DNA of 11,482 nucleotides from Spirochaetaceae bacterium (GCA_028527945.1 JAQQAK010000124.1:1-11482), one strand, 5' to 3'. Positions 1 through 6,376 are shown, numbered from the stretch's first letter. Numbers and translations are program-made. Notes: generated by a model from the sequence alone, not told the origin.

Positions 1-1
1 C

Positions 2-265
2 GATATGAGTGGAAATGAGATACGCGATCCTCTAAACAACGAGTTCCAGGATTGGCTTATAAAAATTTGCTGCAAAACAGATGATCAGGGTCTGCAGGAA
101 AAAGAATTAATTGGCTGGAAAACTGCACCCAGTGCAACATACTGCCATCCACGAGAAGAGCATCTTCTTCCCCTTCATGTTTGTAATGGACTTGCAGGAG
201 CAAGTGCTGAACTTATTTTTGATGATTACATAGCAGGAAAACGAGCAATAGGCCTTCTTTGGTAA
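2..265 (+). CDS. Class III extradiol ring-cleavage dioxygenase (DODA/YgiD/LigB-like), 3' end only
   Basis: This is the C-terminal 87 residues of a protein that begins before the window; the frame is open to the left edge, so the Met at position 5 is probably internal. It resembles the end of the 4,5-DOPA-dioxygenase/LigB family of small cytosolic metal-dependent dioxygenases. The visible signs are a DPLNNEFQDWL stretch followed by CHPREEHLLPL, which matches the family's conserved C-terminal H-P-x-x-E-H-(Y/L)-L-P-L block; one His of this block is a metal ligand in the family. The chain ends in a hydrophobic strand (RAIGLLW), as family members do. The true substrate cannot be told: many bacterial members are orphan enzymes. 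No strong terminator follows; a gap of 83 bases leads to the next gene on the same strand. Confidence 0.75.
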   Translation, partial: DMSGNEIRDPLNNEFQDWLIKICCKTDDQGLQEKELIGWKTAPSATYCHPREEHLLPLHVCNGLAGASAELIFDDYIAGKRAIGLLW

Positions 266-324
266 AGTAGTAAAATACAAATATTTTGCCATCCTTTCAT
301 AATTAGTTGATCTAAAGTTTATTA

Positions 325-330
325 TATAAT
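325..330 (+). promoter_or_regulatory. Possible -10 box for the gene at 349
   Basis: A perfect TATAAT lies 18 bases before the ATG at 349. No convincing -35 element sits 16-18 bases upstream (TTGATC at 307-312 is too close). It is the only good promoter element in this gap, so the gene may have its own weak promoter with a leader of about 12 bases. Confidence 0.35.
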
Positions 331-348
331 AGAATCTCAAAATAAGCT

Positions 349-903
349 ATGAAAAATATAAATACTAACAGAACAATAATCATACTGCTGCTGATTCTTT
401 TTTTAACTTCACAAACTTTTGCTGATTCTTTAGAAGACAATAAAAAAAATATTACTATCTCACTTGATGCAAAACTCAAAACAGGGATTTTCGGCATTCC
501 TGAAGGAATGTCAGAGCAGGGTAATGAAGCATATATAGATCTTGATAAAGATGAAATTAACTATACAACATACGGAAGCAATCCACGATCTGGATGGGAT
601 ATAGTGTTTACCTATGCCATCAAAGAGGTATCAATGGGACCAATGGGAAAACATCCGGTTCCCTACCTTGTAATGAAAACAAATAAACATGAAAACGCCA
701 GTTTCAGCCTCTCAGGAGAAACAGAAAAAATGCTGATAGAATATGAATTTGAAGCTGGAAAGATGCTAAAATACAATCCCCCCATAGAAAACTTTTTTAT
801 AAAAACAACCGAAGGTCAAACCAAAATAATAACCTTTAACGATATCAAAGGAAAACTAAAGCATAACAAATTATTCGAACTATCTTTTACTTGTTCAGAT
901 TAG
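349..903 (+). CDS. Exported protein of unknown function, 184 aa
   Basis: I do not recognise this family. Residues 1-25 form a clear Sec signal peptide: a short basic and polar start, a hydrophobic core of Ile/Leu/Phe from about residue 10 to 19, and a likely signal peptidase I site after Phe-Ala at residue 25. The mature part of about 159 residues is hydrophilic, rich in Lys, Glu and Asn, with alternating patterns that suggest beta strands and no further membrane segment. There is a single Cys (residue 182), near the C terminus, and no lipobox, so the product is probably periplasmic or secreted rather than a lipoprotein. The start is preceded only by a weak purine run (AAATAAG). It lies 99 bases before troA on the same strand, but troA has its own promoter, so a functional link to metal uptake is only a guess. 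Confidence 0.7.
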   Translation: MKNINTNRTIIILLLILFLTSQTFADSLEDNKKNITISLDAKLKTGIFGIPEGMSEQGNEAYIDLDKDEINYTTYGSNPRSGWDIVFTYAIKEVSMGPMGKHPVPYLVMKTNKHENASFSLSGETEKMLIEYEFEAGKMLKYNPPIENFFIKTTEGQTKIITFNDIKGKLKHNKLFELSFTCSD

Positions 904-940
904 CTTTTCTATAAAATCTATATTATAACCTTAAAAAAAT

Positions 941-969
941 TTGACACTAATCTCTTTTATTATTATTAT
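941..969 (+). promoter_or_regulatory. troA promoter (TTGACA / TATTAT, 17-base spacer)
   Basis: A perfect -35 hexamer TTGACA at 941-946 is followed after exactly 17 bases by TATTAT at 964-969. Transcription should start near 976 and give a leader of about 27 bases. A good ribosome binding site, AGGAG at 990-994, sits 8 bases before the troA ATG. The -10 lies inside an ATT repeat, so TATTAT also occurs at 961-966 and 967-972. Confidence 0.75.
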
Positions 970-973
970 TATT
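957..973 (+). repeat. ATT trinucleotide microsatellite in the troA promoter
   Basis: Five ATT units (959-973) preceded by TT form a simple-sequence repeat. It covers the end of the -35/-10 spacer, the -10 and the first bases of the candidate operator. Slippage would change the distance between the -35 box and the operator in 3-base steps. Confidence 0.8.
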
Positions 974-988
974 TTGAACATTCAAAAT
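971..988. promoter_or_regulatory. Candidate TroR operator, perfect 8-2-8 inverted repeat
   Basis: ATTTTGAA-CA-TTCAAAAT is a perfect inverted repeat of 8-base arms around a 2-base centre. It begins just after the predicted -10 and covers the predicted start point, so a bound repressor would block transcription. DtxR/MntR-family proteins bind AT-rich dyads of about this size, and the T. pallidum tro operon is known to have a TroR-bound dyad at its promoter. Assigning TroR as the binder is inference. Confidence 0.6.
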
Positions 989-1002
989 TAGGAGTTTGAA
1001 TT

Positions 1003-1935
1003 ATGAAAAAATTAATACTTTGCTTATCAATATGCGCTGTTATATTTACAGGCTGTCAAAAAAAAGAAGATAGCAAGTCTGTAAGTTACAGCTCTGAAAA
1101 CAAGATGAATGTCGTTGCGACTATCGGAATGATAGGCGACGTGGCACAAAATATAGGTGGAGACAGAATTTCTGTTTACTCCATGATGGGGGCCGGAGTA
1201 GATCCGCACCTTTACAAGGCTAAGGCAGGAGACCTTGAACGCCTCAATAAAGCTGATTTAATCCTCTATAACGGCGTTCATCTTGAAGCAAAGATGGCTG
1301 ATGTCCTTGAAAAATTGTCAACTACAAAAAATATTACTGCAGTTGGAAACTCAATAAATGAAAAAGATCTTATAACAGTTGAACAGGCACATGACCCGCA
1401 TATCTGGTTTGATGTAAATAACTGGATACTGGTATCTGGAGTTATAAAAGACGCACTTGTTAGAACAGATCCGGAAGGAAAATCAGTTTATGAGAGCAAT
1501 TATAATGCTTATAAAGCAAAACTTGAAAAACTTGATTCCTATGTAAAAGAAAAGGCTGCGGCAATACCGGAAAACAGAAGAGTTCTTATTACTGCTCATG
1601 ATGCCTTCAACTACTTTGGCCGCGCATATGGCTTTGAAGTAAGAGGCTTGCAAGGTATAAGCACTGTTTCGGAAGCAGGAACCGGAGACGTAAGAGATCT
1701 TGCTGATTTTATAGCAGAAAACAAGATAGGAGCACTCTTTGTAGAATCTTCAGTTTCACCAAAGAGCATAAAGGCTCTTCAGGCAGCAGTTCAGGACAGA
1801 GGCTGGAATATAGAAATTGGTGGAGAGTTATTCTCTGATGCGATGGGAGATGCTGGGAGCTTTGAAGGGACCTATATTGGAATGGTAACTCATAATATTG
1901 ATACCATTACAAAAGGACTTTCAGTAGAAGAATAA
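1003..1935 (+). CDS. troA: TroA, metal-binding lipoprotein of an Mn/Zn/Fe ABC transporter
   Basis: TroA is the substrate-binding protein (cluster A-I/SBP_bac_9 family) that captures Mn2+, Zn2+ or Fe2+ in the periplasm and hands it to TroCD. The 310-residue chain starts with a signal peptide and a lipobox-like FTGC, giving a lipidated Cys18. The four ligands of T. pallidum TroA (H68, H133, H199, D279) correspond here to H69 in GVDPHLY, H133 in HDPHIWFD, H199 in TAHDAF and D279 in LFSDAMGDAG. Long shared runs such as ADLILYNG, RRVLITAHDAF, GGELFSDAMGDAG and MVTHNID support orthology. The His-rich loop typical of dedicated Zn binders is absent. It is the first gene of troABCDR, separated from troB by a 118-base gap with hairpins. 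The start is set by AGGAG 8 bases upstream. The metal actually transported cannot be read from the sequence. Confidence 0.95.
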   Translation: MKKLILCLSICAVIFTGCQKKEDSKSVSYSSENKMNVVATIGMIGDVAQNIGGDRISVYSMMGAGVDPHLYKAKAGDLERLNKADLILYNGVHLEAKMADVLEKLSTTKNITAVGNSINEKDLITVEQAHDPHIWFDVNNWILVSGVIKDALVRTDPEGKSVYESNYNAYKAKLEKLDSYVKEKAAAIPENRRVLITAHDAFNYFGRAYGFEVRGLQGISTVSEAGTGDVRDLADFIAENKIGALFVESSVSPKSIKALQAAVQDRGWNIEIGGELFSDAMGDAGSFEGTYIGMVTHNIDTITKGLSVEE

Positions 1936-1946
1936 TACCAGAAATA

Positions 1947-1996
1947 ATGATAAAGAGACCTCTAATGCATTAAACACATTTTGAATTCTTTATCAT
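1947..1996 (+). other. Possible RNA hairpin 1 in the troA-troB gap
   Basis: ATGATAAAGA (1947-1956) pairs perfectly with TCTTTATCAT (1987-1996), a 10-base stem around a 30-base loop. No T-run follows. The loop and inner stem contain ATTTTGAA (1978-1985), identical to one arm of the candidate operator before troA. It may protect the troA 3' end or be fortuitous. Confidence 0.4.
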
Positions 1997-2002
1997 ACAG
2001 GA

Positions 2003-2033
2003 CTGCCAAAATCTTCTTTACAGATTTTGGTAG
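2003..2033 (+). other. RNA hairpin 2 in the troA-troB gap, possible attenuator or processing stem
   Basis: CCAAAATC (2006-2013) pairs with GATTTTGG (2023-2030) around a 9-base loop. The stem extends outward by a G-T, a T-A and a C-G pair to 11 pairs. Only four T residues follow (2036-2039), so it is a weak terminator at best. It ends just before the troB ribosome binding site (2042-2046). Such a stem could cap the troA message and lower troBCDR expression relative to the binding protein. Confidence 0.55.
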
Positions 2034-2053
2034 ACTTTTATAGGAGAATATTG

Positions 2054-2821
2054 ATGTCAGATTTAAAATGGGCCATTGAGGCCGAAGACATAACAATTGC
2101 TTACAATGATAAACCGGTAGTCTGGGATGTAGACTTAAGGGTTCCAGAAGGGGTTATGATGGCCATCATTGGACCCAATGGAGCAGGAAAATCAACTCTC
2201 CTCAAAGGCCTTCTGGGACTAATCCCGCTTACTGCCGGACAGGTAACTGTTTTTGGTGATACATATAAAAACCAGAGAAATAAAGTAGCATATGTCCCAC
2301 AGCGTACGGCAGTAGATTGGGATTTCCCCACTACGGTTCTTGATGTAGTGTTAATGGGTACATACGGTAAACTTGGCTGGATCAAACGCCCCGGGAAAAA
2401 TGAGTTTTTTAAAGCGACAGAGGCGCTTGATAAGGTGGGCATGCGAGAGTTTGCCGACCGTCAAATAAGCCAGCTTTCAGGAGGGCAACAGCAACGTGTA
2501 TTTCTTGCCCGAGCCCTGACACAGGAAGCAGAAATATACCTTATGGACGAACCATTTCAGGGAGTAGATGCCGCAACTGAGCGTGCAATAATAGCACTTT
2601 TAAAAGAACTCAAGAACGCTGGTAAAACAGTAGTTGCGGTTCACCACGACCTTCAGACTGTTTCTGACTATTTCGACTGGGTAACACTTCTTAATGTAAG
2701 GCGTATTGCCAGTGGAACGATAAAAGAAGCCTTTACTCCAGAAATTCTGAAAAAGGCTTATGGTGGAAGGCTATCATTTCTGGAAGACAGAAACGGTTGT
2801 CCAGATACACTGGAGGAGTAA
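2054..2821 (+). CDS. troB: TroB, ATPase subunit of the metal ABC transporter
   Basis: This 255-residue cytosolic ATPase powers metal import through TroCD. All ABC motifs are present: Walker A GPNGAGKST (residues 40-48), Q-loop Gln83, signature LSGGQ (141-145), Walker B IYLMDEP (161-167) with catalytic Glu166, and a switch His198 in VAVHHD. The length is normal for the family. I start at 2054 (MSDLKW) because AGGAG at 2042-2046 is 7 bases upstream; the frame is open further up but would overlap hairpin 2. A TTG at 2051 is a less likely alternative. The gene ends one base before the troC ATG, and its last codons contain the troC ribosome binding site, so the two are probably translationally coupled. 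The low-information C terminus (about 215-255) is the usual accessory region. Confidence 0.95.
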   Translation: MSDLKWAIEAEDITIAYNDKPVVWDVDLRVPEGVMMAIIGPNGAGKSTLLKGLLGLIPLTAGQVTVFGDTYKNQRNKVAYVPQRTAVDWDFPTTVLDVVLMGTYGKLGWIKRPGKNEFFKATEALDKVGMREFADRQISQLSGGQQQRVFLARALTQEAEIYLMDEPFQGVDAATERAIIALLKELKNAGKTVVAVHHDLQTVSDYFDWVTLLNVRRIASGTIKEAFTPEILKKAYGGRLSFLEDRNGCPDTLEE

Positions 2822-2822
2822 A

Positions 2823-3941
2823 ATGTCAGGAATATTCAGTGATTTTACACTCAGAACCGTAGCAATGGGAGCGGCCTTTCTTGGAATAACTTCAGGGGCT
2901 CTCGGAAGTTTTGCAGTATTAAGAAGACAAAGCCTTTTAGGCGATTCAATATCGCACGCGTCCCTACCCGGAATAGTACTCGCGTTCATACTTATAGGAA
3001 CCAAAAGTTCACTTGTACTTCTTATAGGGGCTGCTATTGCGGGGTGGATAGCGACACTTTTTATTCTATCTATAATACGTAATACAAGGATTTCATCAGA
3101 TGGTGCTCAGGGGGTTGTACTCAGTGTATTCTTCGGATTGGGGTTGATGCTGTTAACATTTGTCCAATCAAAGCCAAACGCCTCTCAGGCGGGACTTGAT
3201 AAATATCTTTTTGGACAAGCCGCGGCTCTATTACCAGAAGATGTCCGAACAGCCGCTATTATTGGAGTAATAACAATAATATGTATGATTTTCTTCTGGA
3301 AAGAATTTAAGCTGATGAGCTTTGATCCGGTCTACGGAGAGAGCCTAGGGTTTTCTGCAAGACTGACAGATATTATGATTACAGCCCTCATAGTTATTTC
3401 TATAGTAACTGGTCTGCAAACGGTAGGTGTTATATTGATGAGCTCAATGCTGATAGCTCCGGCAGCCTCAGCAAGACAATGGACAAATAAGCTTGGAGCA
3501 ATGGTTACACTTTCAGCTATTTTCGGGGCAATTTCAGGAGTGCTTGGAGCAACTCTTTCAAGCCTAATTTCCAATTTACCAACAGGCCCAACAATTATAC
3601 TATGTTTAACATCCATTTTTATTATCTCACTGCTTTTCGCTCCAGACAGGGGACTTATATCAAAACTCGTAAAAAGATATAGAAACCGTTTTCTGTTCTC
3701 TTTGCAAAAACTTCTGCTTGATCTTTATTATCTGGAAGAAAAACATAAGGGGACCTCACATGCTCATGATATGAAAACAATCTCCCTAATAAGAAACAGA
3801 CAGGGAAATATTCATATAGCCCTTAAAACACTACAATCACGTGGATGGGCGGAGCAAACAACAGCAGGCTTATGGAAACTAACAGCCGAGGGGCATACTG
3901 AAGCAATTAAAATACAAAATGGAGGACGCAATGATAGCTGA
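2823..3941 (+). CDS. troC: TroC, metal ABC transporter permease with a C-terminal winged-helix-like tail
   Basis: TroC is an integral membrane permease of the ABC-3 family (ZnuB/MntB/TroC). Residues 1-280 form the usual hydrophobic core with the family blocks LRRQSLLGDSISHASLPG (33-50), FKLMSFDP (162-169), the coupling region around GVILMSSMLIAPAASAR (202-218) and LFAPDRGL (271-278). After this comes a basic linker and about 85 cytosolic residues (287-372) that resemble the DtxR winged helix: LLLDLYYLEE, then a helix pair ending in ALKTLQSRGWAEQ, then LWKLTAEGHTEA, comparable to DtxR's xxQMTPTGRTLA wing. I recall T. pallidum TroC being about 298 residues, so the tail is extra relative to that protein. 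The start at 2823 is chosen for the GGAGGAG 6 bases upstream; an in-frame ATG at 2760 lies inside troB. The gene overlaps troD by 11 bases. Confidence 0.93.
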   Translation: MSGIFSDFTLRTVAMGAAFLGITSGALGSFAVLRRQSLLGDSISHASLPGIVLAFILIGTKSSLVLLIGAAIAGWIATLFILSIIRNTRISSDGAQGVVLSVFFGLGLMLLTFVQSKPNASQAGLDKYLFGQAAALLPEDVRTAAIIGVITIICMIFFWKEFKLMSFDPVYGESLGFSARLTDIMITALIVISIVTGLQTVGVILMSSMLIAPAASARQWTNKLGAMVTLSAIFGAISGVLGATLSSLISNLPTGPTIILCLTSIFIISLLFAPDRGLISKLVKRYRNRFLFSLQKLLLDLYYLEEKHKGTSHAHDMKTISLIRNRQGNIHIALKTLQSRGWAEQTTAGLWKLTAEGHTEAIKIQNGGRNDS

Positions 3942-5031
3942 AATTATTATAGTAGCAATTCTAACATCATCAGCATGCGCAATTCCGGGAGTGTTTCTGG
4001 TTCTGCGAAAAACATCTCTAATGAGCGATGCAATAAGCCACGCGGTACTTCCAGGTATTGTTATAGGCTTTTTATTAACACATTCATTATCTTCTCCATT
4101 ACTTTTTGTAGGAGCGGTAGCTACAGGACTACTTACGGTATTCTTGTCAGAAAGTCTTATCAGGACAAATCTTGTGAAAGAAGATGCCGCAATAGGGCTT
4201 GTATTTCCGGCGCTATTCAGTATTGGTGTAATTCTTGTAAGCCGCTATACCGGAGATGTTCACCTTGACACAGACGCCGTACTCTTGGGTGAACTGGTAT
4301 TCACACCTCTTGACCGGATTAGCTTTATGGGGTTAGACCTTGGACCACGAACTGCCTGGGTTATGGGACTCATTTTTATTTTAAACATCGGAATGCTTTT
4401 ATTCTTCTTTAAAGAACTTAAACTGACAACCTTTGACAAAGGTATGGCCGCAGCAATGGGAATTTCTCCAGTTCTCATACAATATATTTTAATGATTAGT
4501 GTAAGTATCACTACAGTCGGAGCATTTGACGCGGTAGGGTCGATCCTTGTTGTAGCTCTTATGATTGCCCCCGCTGCAACGGCTTATCTCTTAACAGATA
4601 ATCTTAAAATAATGGTTTTACTGTCAATTCTTATAGGAGCTCTGTCATCTGTTGCAGGATTCGCTTTTTCATGGATAATAGATGCTTCAGCGGCAGGCGC
4701 TATGGCAGCGGCCCTTGGTCTATTATTTTTACTCGCTTTTCTTTTCGCTCCCAAACGAGGAATAGTCTCAATAAAGAAGAGACGACAGCAGCAGAAAATA
4801 GATTTTGCTGTAACTATGTTAACAGTCCATCTTCTTAATCATAGCGAGGCAAAAGAAGCAGAAGTGGAAAATAGAGAACAGCATCTTATAGAACACATAA
4901 ACTGGGAAGAACGCTTTGCCAAAACTGTTTTAAACAAAGCCGTTCAAAATGGTATGGTGAATTCTGAGAAAGGCATTTTGTATCTGACTCAGATGGGCAA
5001 GAAGACCGCTCAAAAAGCAATGATGAGGTAA
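3931..5031 (+). CDS. troD: TroD, second metal ABC transporter permease, also with a winged-helix-like tail
   Basis: TroD is a paralogue of TroC and pairs with it to form the channel. Residues 1-275 carry the same family blocks: LRKTSLMSDAISHAVLPG (25-42), LKLTTFDKGMAAAMGIS, GAFDAVGSILVVALMIAPAATAYLL, and LFAPKRG closing the membrane core. A basic stretch (IKKRRQQQK) and about 85 cytosolic residues follow. Their last part (WEERFAKTVLNKAVQNGMV, then ILYLTQMGKKTAQKA) resembles a recognition helix plus wing of DtxR-type proteins, though more weakly than the TroC tail. At 366 residues it is close to the T. pallidum TroD length as I recall it (367). I choose ATG 3931 because GGAGG (3921-3925) sits 5 bases upstream; an ATG at 3919 is four codons earlier and poorly placed. 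It overlaps the end of troC by 11 bases. Confidence 0.92.
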   Translation: MIAEIIIVAILTSSACAIPGVFLVLRKTSLMSDAISHAVLPGIVIGFLLTHSLSSPLLFVGAVATGLLTVFLSESLIRTNLVKEDAAIGLVFPALFSIGVILVSRYTGDVHLDTDAVLLGELVFTPLDRISFMGLDLGPRTAWVMGLIFILNIGMLLFFFKELKLTTFDKGMAAAMGISPVLIQYILMISVSITTVGAFDAVGSILVVALMIAPAATAYLLTDNLKIMVLLSILIGALSSVAGFAFSWIIDASAAGAMAAALGLLFLLAFLFAPKRGIVSIKKRRQQQKIDFAVTMLTVHLLNHSEAKEAEVENREQHLIEHINWEERFAKTVLNKAVQNGMVNSEKGILYLTQMGKKTAQKAMMR

Positions 5032-5035
5032 GATA

Positions 5036-5725
5036 TTGGAAAAAGAATTATCCGGAACTGTTGAAGATTACCTTAAGGCAATATTAAATGAATCCTTTAA
5101 CAGCCAGGCTGAATATGTATCAATGACTCTTTTGGCTAATCGCATGAAGCTGACCCCAGGTACCGTAACAACCATGGCAAAACGCATTTCCTCAGAAGGC
5201 TGGATTGATTACAAACCCCGGGAGGGCTGCAGACTGACAGAAGAAGGTACAAAACAGGCACTTTGCCTTTTGCGAAAGCACTGTCTTGTTGAATCATTTC
5301 TTGTAAAAACATTGGGAATGAACTGGGAGGATGTTCATGATGAGGCTGAAAAAATAGAACATGCCTTATCTGATAAGGTTATGAAGAAACTGGATGAGTT
5401 TCTAGGCCTTCCGGAAGCAGATCCTCATGGGCATCCGATATTCCGAAGCATAGCTGATTATAAAAACTATAATCCTGTGAATCTTTTAAGCCTGGCTCAA
5501 GCTGAAGAAGGTAAAGAATATACCATAAGCATGGTGCCGGAAAAGAACGAACATCGCCCTCTTCTGGAATATCTGAGGCAGCATAATCTTTTACCAGGAA
5601 CAAAAATCTTTATTAAAAATAAAAATACAGGAGGCGGGTTGATTGAGATACAAACCTCAGAGAAGGATAGTATTCAGATTGCTATATCGATGGGAGAACT
5701 TATCAGTCTTAAAGCGAATAAATAG
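5036..5725 (+). CDS. troR: TroR, DtxR/MntR-family metal-dependent repressor
   Basis: TroR is the cytosolic metal sensor that represses the tro operon when metal is sufficient. The 229-residue chain has a winged helix (about 5-76, recognition helix near TPGTVTTMAKRISSEGW), a dimerisation and metal domain (77-150) and a C-terminal SH3/FeoA-like domain (about 155-229). Ancillary-site ligands of DtxR are conserved as H82, E86 and H101. At the primary site, DtxR Met10 is replaced by Asp11 and Cys102 by Glu105, with E108 and H109 kept; Asp and Glu at these places are the MntR pattern, so I infer Mn preference. T. pallidum TroR is short (about 153 residues) and lacks the third domain, while this protein has it, as reported for T. 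denticola TroR. Translation starts at TTG 5036, 4 bases after troD stops; GAGG at 5025-5028 in the troD 3' end serves as ribosome binding site. Confidence 0.93.
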   Translation: MEKELSGTVEDYLKAILNESFNSQAEYVSMTLLANRMKLTPGTVTTMAKRISSEGWIDYKPREGCRLTEEGTKQALCLLRKHCLVESFLVKTLGMNWEDVHDEAEKIEHALSDKVMKKLDEFLGLPEADPHGHPIFRSIADYKNYNPVNLLSLAQAEEGKEYTISMVPEKNEHRPLLEYLRQHNLLPGTKIFIKNKNTGGGLIEIQTSEKDSIQIAISMGELISLKANK

Positions 5726-5774
5726 AACCTCCCCTATGAATGATTCAATTATTTAAAAGAAATTGATGTATAAA

Positions 5775-5814
5775 AAACATATCTATAAAATCAAAGATTT
5801 TCATAGATATGTTT
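5775..5814. terminator. Bidirectional terminator hairpin between troR and slyD
   Basis: The left arm at 5775-5792 pairs with 5796-5814 around an AAA loop. The stem is 18 pairs long with one bulged base (C on the right arm). Read leftwards, as slyD transcription would, the stem runs into six T residues (complement of 5772-5777), so it is a good terminator for slyD. Read rightwards after troR it is followed only by TTTATATAAAATT, a weaker T-run. It probably ends both convergent transcripts. Confidence 0.75.
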
Positions 5815-5845
5815 ATATAAAATTACAGCTATAACAAAAACTTAT

Positions 5846-6370
5846 TTAATGATCACAACCGCCGCAACAGCTTCCGCATCCACTACTGCAATCACAATCA
5901 TCTTGCTCCTGCTGTGGATAGAATTGAGCCATATCCTCAGGAGTTGTTTCTCTAACATCCATTATTCCAACTTCAAAAACCACATCAAGACCTGCATATG
6001 GATGATTTGCATCAACAGTAACTTCATCGCCATTTATTGCGGTTACTCTTAAAATTATTTCATGAGAGCCGTCATTAGCAATAATATCACCACCAACAAC
6101 AAGTTTTTCAGGTGTTTTAAATGTGCTTTTGGGAACAATACTGACTAACTCGTCAGAATGCTTTCCAAACGCATTTTGAGAGTCAACTTCTACAATTACA
6201 GAATCACCTGCGTCCTTTCCCTCTATTGCATCCTCTACTGCTTTTGGAAACATCTTATACCCAAAAAGTATTGTTACCGGGCCTTGTTCATTAGTTGTTT
6301 CAAGAATTGTTCCATCTTTCTTTTTTAAGACATAATTTAATAGTACTGTCGTTTTATCTGCTATTTTCAT
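5846..6370 (-). CDS. slyD: SlyD-like FKBP-type peptidyl-prolyl isomerase with Cys-rich metal-binding tail
   Basis: This is a 174-residue cytosolic prolyl cis-trans isomerase and folding helper. The FKBP half-domain covers about residues 1-68, with FGYKMFPKAVEDAIEGKDAGD matching the family's G-x-G-x-(L/I)-I-P-G-(L/F)-E-x-A-L-x-G-(M/K) region. An insert-in-flap domain follows (about 70-120), then the closing NHPYAGLDVVFEV signature of SlyD proteins. The last 16 residues, CDCSSGCGSCCGGCDH, contain six Cys (159, 161, 165, 168, 169, 172) and a C-terminal His; in E. coli SlyD a His/Cys tail binds Ni2+ and helps hydrogenase maturation. No hydrogenase or urease gene is visible here. I start at ATG 6370, where SlyD proteins begin. 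There is no ribosome binding site; a TGGTATAAT box lies 6 bases upstream, so the message may be leaderless. An ATG at 6406 would add 12 unusual residues. Confidence 0.9.
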   Translation of the reverse strand: MKIADKTTVLLNYVLKKKDGTILETTNEQGPVTILFGYKMFPKAVEDAIEGKDAGDSVIVEVDSQNAFGKHSDELVSIVPKSTFKTPEKLVVGGDIIANDGSHEIILRVTAINGDEVTVDANHPYAGLDVVFEVGIMDVRETTPEDMAQFYPQQEQDDCDCSSGCGSCCGGCDH

Positions 6371-6376
6371 ACAGTA

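Noticed and set aside
5..265. Complete small gene of 86 codons starting at ATG 5
   Set aside because: The frame is open to the left edge and the product matches only the C-terminal part of LigB/DODA dioxygenases, so it is a partial gene.
276..291. AAAATA-CAAA-TATTTT hairpin after the dioxygenase gene as a terminator
   Set aside because: The stem is six A-T pairs only and no T-run follows; too weak to call.
2101..2442. Minus-strand open frame of 113 codons
   Set aside because: It lies fully inside troB, has no family signature and is explained by the coding bias of the opposite strand.
2760..2822. ATG 2760 as the troC start
   Set aside because: The added 21 residues lie wholly inside troB and lack a ribosome binding site; ATG 2823 has GGAGGAG at good distance.
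3975..4268. Plus-strand open frame of 97 codons within troD
   Set aside because: It is an out-of-frame overlap with a well-supported permease; its composition (rich in Ser, Arg, Cys, Tyr) is typical of a frame-shifted reading.
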